Shown piece by piece: positions 1-4,400 of a stretch of 6,713 nucleotides of DNA. Numbering within the stretch: the first letter of the stretch is position 1; every line of letters starts with the position of its first letter. The notes below the pieces were generated by a model. It did not search any database. It worked only from the letters and a program-made list of their open reading frames with translations, and was not told the origin of the DNA. The stretch is taken from NCBI GenBank assembly GCA_937893815.1, contig CALCSH010000038.1, positions 1 to 6,713 on the forward strand, written 5' to 3'. Source of the DNA: an uncultured Anaerolineae bacterium (GTDB taxonomy: Bacteria; Chloroflexota; Anaerolineae; Anaerolineales; UBA11858). A program made the translations under genes and the position numbers.

Positions 1-75
1 TGGCGAAGCCACCACCCCCATATATTCCGGCGGGAACACCTGCACGGTAGTTTTCTCAGTGGAGTCACTATTATT
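1..75. other. Unresolved left edge, possible end of an upstream gene
   Basis: All three + frames are open from the first base but close quickly: one at TAG 48-50, the others just past 100. The frame ending at 50 would give a short Pro-rich tail, which is a plausible C-terminus of an upstream gene followed by a 25-base gap and the Shine-Dalgarno of the next gene. The piece is too short to assign a family, and nothing here resembles a tRNA or a terminator hairpin. Confidence 0.25.
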
Positions 76-82
76 AGGGAGG
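76..82 (+). promoter_or_regulatory. Strong Shine-Dalgarno (AGGGAGG) for the UspA-like relic
   Basis: AGGGAGG lies seven bases before the ATG at 90, an ideal match and spacing. It fixes the start of the UspA-like gene and shows that the locus was, or still is, translated despite the downstream stop. Confidence 0.7.
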
Positions 83-89
83 CATATTT

Positions 90-272
90 ATGCGGATTCT
101 AATTGTCATCAATAGGACAGCGGATACAGGACGGATCTTGCAATTCAGCGCTCCATTTGTTAATGAGACTGACCAGATTCCGACATTCCTGAAAATCCTC
201 GATTTAAATAGATGTCGAGGAATTTTTCCTTTGGAACTGTGTGCATTGGCAGGGACAGTTCTTGGATTTTAA
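90..272 (+). pseudogene. UspA-like protein, N-terminal fragment (60 aa) ending at an in-frame TAA
   Basis: The 60-residue product starts MRILIVINRTADTGRIL, which fits the first beta strand and helix of a universal stress protein (compare the usual K-I-L-V-A-x-D-x-S-x-x-S start). A second hydrophobic strand follows around FLKILDL (residues 33-39). The reading frame stops at TAA 270-272, in the helix that normally precedes the third strand. Codons after the stop, in the same frame without any shift, carry on the Usp fold (next entry). I therefore read this as one gene broken by a nonsense codon rather than a real 60-residue protein. The ATG at 90 has a strong Shine-Dalgarno. UspA proteins are cytosolic dimers linked to stress survival, some binding ATP. 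The family call for this half alone would be weak; the downstream half gives it weight. Confidence 0.55.
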
Positions 273-626
273 ACTGAGATTAGAAAATCATTGGGGATTC
301 GAGAATTTCGGAGCAAGGTAAGCATTGGAAACCTGGAAGAAGCGGTTAGTGAGGAAGGTCAAGATTGGAATTTCGATCTTGTGATTTTAGGGAACAATTT
401 CTTGAAGCAGTCTCTCGGTTTCAAAAAATCACAAATACAACGGATCATTGACCTGACGCACTGTCCAGTGTTGATTGTGCGTTGCAAGATCGCCCTTGTA
501 CCATCGATACTACGGTATAAAAAAAGACTTACCGGAATACAACAATTGGATCGCTCTGTTGCCCGGGTAATTGGGATATTGGAGCGAGAAATGGATATTC
601 CCCCCGTATCTACAGCATGGGGGTAG
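273..626 (+). pseudogene. UspA-like protein, remainder of domain 1 plus possible start of domain 2, in frame with 90-272
   Basis: This stretch is in the same frame as 90-272, separated only by the TAA codon. An independent start would have to be the TTG at 291, which has no good Shine-Dalgarno. The translation shows the Usp C-terminal pattern: SLGIREFRSKVSIGN, then a glutamate-rich helix, then FDLVILGNN (strand four, usually Y-D-L-I-V-x-G) and CPVLIVR (the last strand, usually C-P-V-L-V-V-R). The ATP-binding signature G-x2-G-x9-G-S/T after the fourth strand is not kept: after ILG the sequence is NNFLKQSLGFKKS, lacking the second glycine and the Gly-Ser pair. If functional it would belong to the class that does not bind ATP. 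After CPVLIVR the chain goes on for about 45 residues, with ILRYKKRLTG and a helix, which may be the start of a second tandem Usp domain. It ends at TAG 624-626. The Usp assignment of domain 1 is fairly secure from motif order; the second domain is tentative. Confidence 0.6.
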
Positions 627-691
627 ATGAATTCATAACCGAAACGCGAAAGAGTAATTACGAACAGGCATGTCTGCTGGAAAAGCTATGA
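600..691 (+). pseudogene. Possible frameshifted continuation of the second Usp domain
   Basis: A run of six C (600-605) sits where the frame of the preceding entry passes from a helix (LEREMDIPP) into an unpromising tail, STAWG-stop. Reading on in the frame of the ATG at 617 gives RIYSMGVDEFITETRKSN and then YEQACLLEKL, stopping at TGA 689-691. A hydrophobic strand followed by a charged helix is what a second Usp domain would show next. A one-base change in the C run would join the two frames. This could be true gene decay or a homopolymer sequencing error. Family support is weak because the segment is short. Confidence 0.3.
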
Positions 692-750
692 GAAGTGAGC
701 GCATATTTGGCAACGACAATGATACGTGTCACATAAAATGTATTAAATTA

Positions 751-778
751 TTGTGAAAAATTAAACGAAACGTTTAAT
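751..778 (+). promoter_or_regulatory. Candidate sigma-70-type promoter
   Basis: TTGTGA (751-756) matches four of six bases of TTGACA, and TTTAAT (773-778) matches five of six of TATAAT, with a 16-base spacer. Transcription would start near 785, giving a leader of roughly 50 bases to the receiver gene. The inverted repeat 760-778 fills the spacer and the -10 box, which would suit a repressor. A rival candidate is TTGGCA (707-712) with CATAAA (732-737), but its spacer is 19 bases. In an AT-rich region such matches arise easily. Confidence 0.3.
760..778. promoter_or_regulatory. Perfect inverted repeat ATTAAACG-AAA-CGTTTAAT, candidate operator
   Basis: The two 8-base arms are exact reverse complements around a 3-base spacer. 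The right half also contains the octamer palindrome AAACGTTT (768-775). A central CG flanked by A and T tracts is typical of operators for LacI-family repressors; that family link is inference from site shape only. The overlap with the candidate promoter supports a regulatory reading. Confidence 0.45.
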
Positions 779-786
779 CCAAAAAT

Positions 787-794
787 AAACGTTT
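787..794. promoter_or_regulatory. Second AAACGTTT palindrome, 19 bases from the first
   Basis: This is an exact copy of the octamer at 768-775, 19 bases downstream centre to centre, or just under two helical turns. Two identical self-complementary octamers in a short intergenic region suggest cooperative binding by a dimeric regulator, although AT-rich DNA raises the chance background. Confidence 0.35.
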
Positions 795-829
795 TACGGA
801 TGTGTTCTACTATCAAATTTGTTAGTATT

Positions 830-833
830 GGAG
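830..833 (+). promoter_or_regulatory. Shine-Dalgarno (GGAG) of the response regulator
   Basis: GGAG lies four bases before the GTG at 838 and seven before the TTG at 841. The spacing favours TTG 841, while the GTG gives the longest frame (TAG at 823-825 closes it upstream). The two choices differ by one residue and do not affect the domain. Confidence 0.5.
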
Positions 834-837
834 CGGA

Positions 838-1287
838 GTGTTGGATTTGGCTGGTACACGCGTCTTGATGATCGAAACGCCTATATTCGCACATTTTGTA
901 AAGAATATGGTTCGGCGAACATCTTTCGACTTGGAGGTCGTCGGCGCTGTTGTGAACGCTGGAGATGCCCTGGAGCTGATTCGCACTTATCAGCCTGACA
1001 TATTGATCATTGATCTTCAGAGTAGTTTTCAAGATGGTTTGAATATCTTGATGAAGATTTGCAGTGCATATCCTAATGCTCAAATTATTGGTCGCATAAA
1101 AAACACCTCATATGAATTTATCATCCAGGCGATTTCTGCTGGTGTGAAGGGTTTCATCAACGACCAGACTCCTTTCAGTGAACTCGTCAAGGCCATTCAA
1201 ACGGTCAAGCAAGGGTATGCCTTTTTACCCAATAACATAGCCAATCAGTTCGTGACAGGACTTCACCAATATCCAATTGTGCGCTAG
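838..1287 (+). CDS. Receiver-only response regulator (NarL-type CheY-like domain) with a degenerate phosphorylation pocket
   Basis: The 149-residue product is a single receiver domain of the NarL/FixJ branch with no DNA-binding helix-turn-helix after it. In order: strand one TRVLMIET (7-14), LEVVGAVVNAGDALELI (32-48), PDILIIDLQ (53-61) with the likely phospho-acceptor Asp59, DGLNIL (66-71), AISAGVKGFIND (98-109), and ELVKAIQTVKQGYAFLP (115-131), the usual end of a NarL receiver. The pocket is unusual: the acidic pair after strand one is Glu13-Thr14 instead of Asp-Asp, the Thr/Ser switch position is Ile87, and the conserved Lys is replaced by Asp109. It may therefore be phosphorylated poorly or act as a pseudo-receiver through protein contacts. 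The start is GTG 838 or TTG 841. It has its own upstream regulatory region and ends 17 bases before the giant secreted-protein gene, so the two are probably co-transcribed. No kinase is visible in the window. Confidence 0.85.
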   Translation: MLDLAGTRVLMIETPIFAHFVKNMVRRTSFDLEVVGAVVNAGDALELIRTYQPDILIIDLQSSFQDGLNILMKICSAYPNAQIIGRIKNTSYEFIIQAISAGVKGFINDQTPFSELVKAIQTVKQGYAFLPNNIANQFVTGLHQYPIVR

Positions 1288-1304
1288 AAACGTACTTCAC
1301 TCAA

Positions 1305-1436
1305 ATGCTAAACAGAACCGCCAATTTCGCTGATTCTCCGAGACATGTAAGCCGCAAAAGTTTTCTTTTGCGATTTTCTGTATGGGTGGTTTTGGTGTTT
1401 GTGCTGGCGTTGTCCTGGACATCAGTGGTTTATGCC
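1305..1436 (+). other. Signal peptide of the giant protein (residues 1-44)
   Basis: The n-region is long (residues 1-23) and basic near its end (Arg13, Arg17, Lys18, Arg23). The hydrophobic core runs from about Phe24 to Val42 (VWVVLVFVLALSW), and Val-Tyr-Ala before Asp45 gives a good signal peptidase I site (V-x-A). No lipobox Cys or twin-arginine motif is present. The extended n-region is a little longer than ordinary signal peptides, as seen in several very large secreted proteins. Confidence 0.85.
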
Positions 1437-4400
1437 GATGAGAATGATCCTGAGGCCCCGGCTGCAACTCAGATATCTCAGCAGGAAGATGCGGTGGGAA
1501 CTGTGGCAAATGCAGAGATAGGCGCCGATGCTGAGGCGATCAGCGAGGTGGATGTTGCATCTGATGGGGAAAGCAATCCCGAAGATGTGACCCCGGAATT
1601 GGTGGATGAAGTATCAGCCCCGGTCGCTGATGAAGTATCGGCAACGATTTGTGAAACCATCATTGTTGTGGAAGATGAATCCGAGTGCGATGAGAGCGAT
1701 CCTTGCATGGAACTCGCCAAGGAAGAAGAGCCTGTCGTCGAAGTTGTGCTTCCGGTGCCGACCCCCAAGGATGATCCCCGATCCGAAGAAACTGAGCCCA
1801 CTCTGAGCGAGTCCGAACCCACCCTTCAGCCTTCAATCCCCAGCCCCCAACCCGTTATCCCCGACCCCTATTTCTTTGTCGATGGTGCCAAGCACAGCTT
1901 CTTGCCTTCCGGCGGCAACTGCCAGGGTGGTGCTAATTGCGTTGTATCCAGCACACCCATTCAGGATGCGCTGAATGCTGTGACCGGCGGGTTGGCTCCT
2001 GATGGTGCCACCATCTATATCGAAGGTGGCGAGTTCGGCGAGTTTGTGCAGCTGAATAATTTTACCGGGGAACTGACCCTGCAGGGCGGCGCCAACGGGA
2101 GCGCCACGGTTCTGACGGGTGGTGTCGGGTTGAGCAATTTGAACGGCAATGTGCAGTTGCGCGGTCTGGACTTTGAAGCCGGGGTCAGCGCCATTAACAC
2201 AACCGGGTTGACGATTGCCGAGAGCGACTTCAGCGCCGGGCTGGTGGTGCTGAACAGTAAGGCTGTCACATTGCAAGACTGCCATCATAACGCCGGGGTG
2301 GTCATCAGCGGCAGCAGCCATGTAGACGTGCGGGATGGCACATTCAATGCGGGCGTGATTGTCAGCGGATCTCAAGATGTTTCCCTGACCAATACGCAAG
2401 TCAATGCCGCTTTGGTGGTGGTAGCTTCCGATGTGAAGGTGACCGGCTCCGAAGCGGATGATCAGGTTGAGGCCGAACTCGAAGATGATGCCAGCACGCT
2501 GGCGGTTTCTGGCGGCGGCGGGAATGACACGCTCAAGGTCAAGCTGAATATTGTGCAGGCTGCACTGACGGAACAAAAAGTGACCGCCGGGTCGAGCGTG
2601 GTGCAATATGATAATAGCGTCGAAAATCTGGAAGTCGTGGCCTCGGATGCAGAAGTAGAGATTGTTGAAGACGTGGTTTTGCTCGGCAAGTTGGCGATTG
2701 AAGCCAAAGCTATTCAGATCAACAGAAATCTAGGCGCTGAGCAGATTACCCTAAGCGCCACCACTGAACTTACGCAAGCGGCAGCCACACAGGTCGCGGC
2801 GGCCCAGCATATAGCCTACACCGCCGAGACGATTAGGATCGCTGGTGAAATTCGCAGCGACAATATTGAGTTAAGTGCCGAAGATGGCATCACCCTCGAA
2901 GCGGGGGCGGTCGTGGTAGCGGGGAGCAGTCTCTTCATCAACGCCGATACCGATGGGGATGGCATCGGTATTTTCGCGCAGGCCCCCGGTGCGGTCATCG
3001 AAGCGCAGTTGGGCAATGTGAATATGATTGCTGCGGATGTGCAGATTGAAGACGATGTCAACGCTCCGATGGGGGATGTGGTTTTGCAGGCATCCACACT
3101 GGATGCGATCATCCTGCTGGGAGATAGCGGGACGGGCTTCGAGTTGAGCAATGCCGAATTAGCGCAGCTACACCCCGGGGGTAGTTTGGCCATTGGAGAT
3201 GCAGCACACACGGGGCCAGTCCTGATCGGCCAGCTTGAAATCGAGACCGCCGGTTTCGATTTGAATATCTTTGGTGGTGAAATCAGTCTGGGTGAAATTT
3301 CCCTGGCCTTCGGCATGGTGTTGAATCTGATCGCTCTGGGTGGTATTTTTGACCGCAATGGTAAGGGACGCAATCTGACCCTGCCGGGCGGCAGCGTATT
3401 TATGCAGGCGCAGACCGTCGGCACAGCGGATGATTCTATTGAAACCGCCGTGGATATGCTCTCGGTGCAAGTTGGTGTGGTGGGCGGCGCTTTCCTCAGC
3501 GACTTGAATCACAGCGATCCCCCGGCGGGTTTGGGCGTATATATAATGAACGAAGGTGATCTCACCCTTGGCGGCGCAGGCCTGGCTGCTGACGGTGAGA
3601 TTTTTGTTTCTACGAGTGGCAAGATTGATGTTGTAGCCCTGGTTGTTGCCTCGGGCTTGGTGAAATTGACCGCTTTTGTGTTGGATATCCAAACGGACAT
3701 TCAGGGCGCTTCTGTCGTCCTGAATGAGGTTCCTGACCCGCACCTTACCAGTGGTAACACGTTGTATACCTACCTGACGATTCAAGAAGCTATCAATGCT
3801 GTGGCAGGCGGCTTGATCCCAGATGATGGCACGATTTATGTGGAGGGCGGCGTTTTCGCTGAGGCCATCAATCTGATTGGGATTGACACTAATTTAACGC
3901 TAGCAGGTGGCGATGGAGGTGGCATCTCAACTCTTTCTGGCGCTATCACGATTTCGAATGCAGGCGTGGCAACTCCCCGAACCCTTACATTGCGCAATTT
4001 CACGATCGACAATTCGTTGACGGCGATTGGTAGCACAACGGGGCTGAACCTGGTTTTGGATGATATTAATCTACAGGTCGTAGCTATAAATATTTCCGGG
4101 TCAGCTTTTGCCGATTCGGTGGTGATGGATCTCAGTGCTAGTGCTGGAGCGGTGATCACCTTTGATGGCCTGGGTGGAACAGATAACCTAACGATCAATG
4201 ACTCGAGTGGCGGCGGTCTCACGGTCAATCTTACTTCGACCACAGCAATCGTTACTGGCGGCGCCTGGAAAGCCGGGTACACGAATGTGGAGAACATTCA
4301 ATTCAATAGCGGGGCAGGTGACGACTTCTTTCTTCTGAACAACTACACGGCACCCGGCTCATTGACCATCGGTGGTGGTGCAGGCCAGGATACGGTTACC

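Larger units (their letters stand above)
692..837. other. AT-rich intergenic region upstream of the response regulator
   Basis: These 146 bases hold no ORF of note. They are clearly more AT-rich than either flank and carry palindromic AAACGTTT sequences, a weak promoter candidate and the Shine-Dalgarno of the next gene, each listed separately. I see no T-tailed GC-rich hairpin that would end transcription from the UspA-like locus, so read-through from upstream cannot be excluded. Confidence 0.6.

Noticed and set aside
291..626. Independent gene starting at TTG 291
   Set aside because: There is no Shine-Dalgarno, the start falls inside the Usp fold, and the frame is continuous with 90-272 apart from one TAA codon.
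750..778. Hairpin with an A/T tract as a transcription terminator
   Set aside because: The stem is almost all A/T and the + strand has no T run after it. On the - strand a short T run does follow, but no - strand gene ends there. An operator is the better reading.
1478..1822. Ser/Thr-rich - strand frame
   Set aside because: It is the complement of the acidic linker (GAT, GAA and GCT codons read backwards as Ser, Thr and Ala) and has no independent start signal.
1833..2606. Open frame of 257 codons on the - strand
   Set aside because: It lies fully antisense to the giant gene's cap and beta-helix region. Its translation is rich in His, Gln and Arg with no recognisable domain, as expected from reversed Val/Asp/Gly codons.
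2816..3785. Two overlapping - strand open frames of about 200 codons
   Set aside because: Both are antisense to the haemagglutinin-like region in different frames, with low-complexity Ser/Pro/Ala or His/Gln translations. They are shadows of the codon bias of the giant gene.
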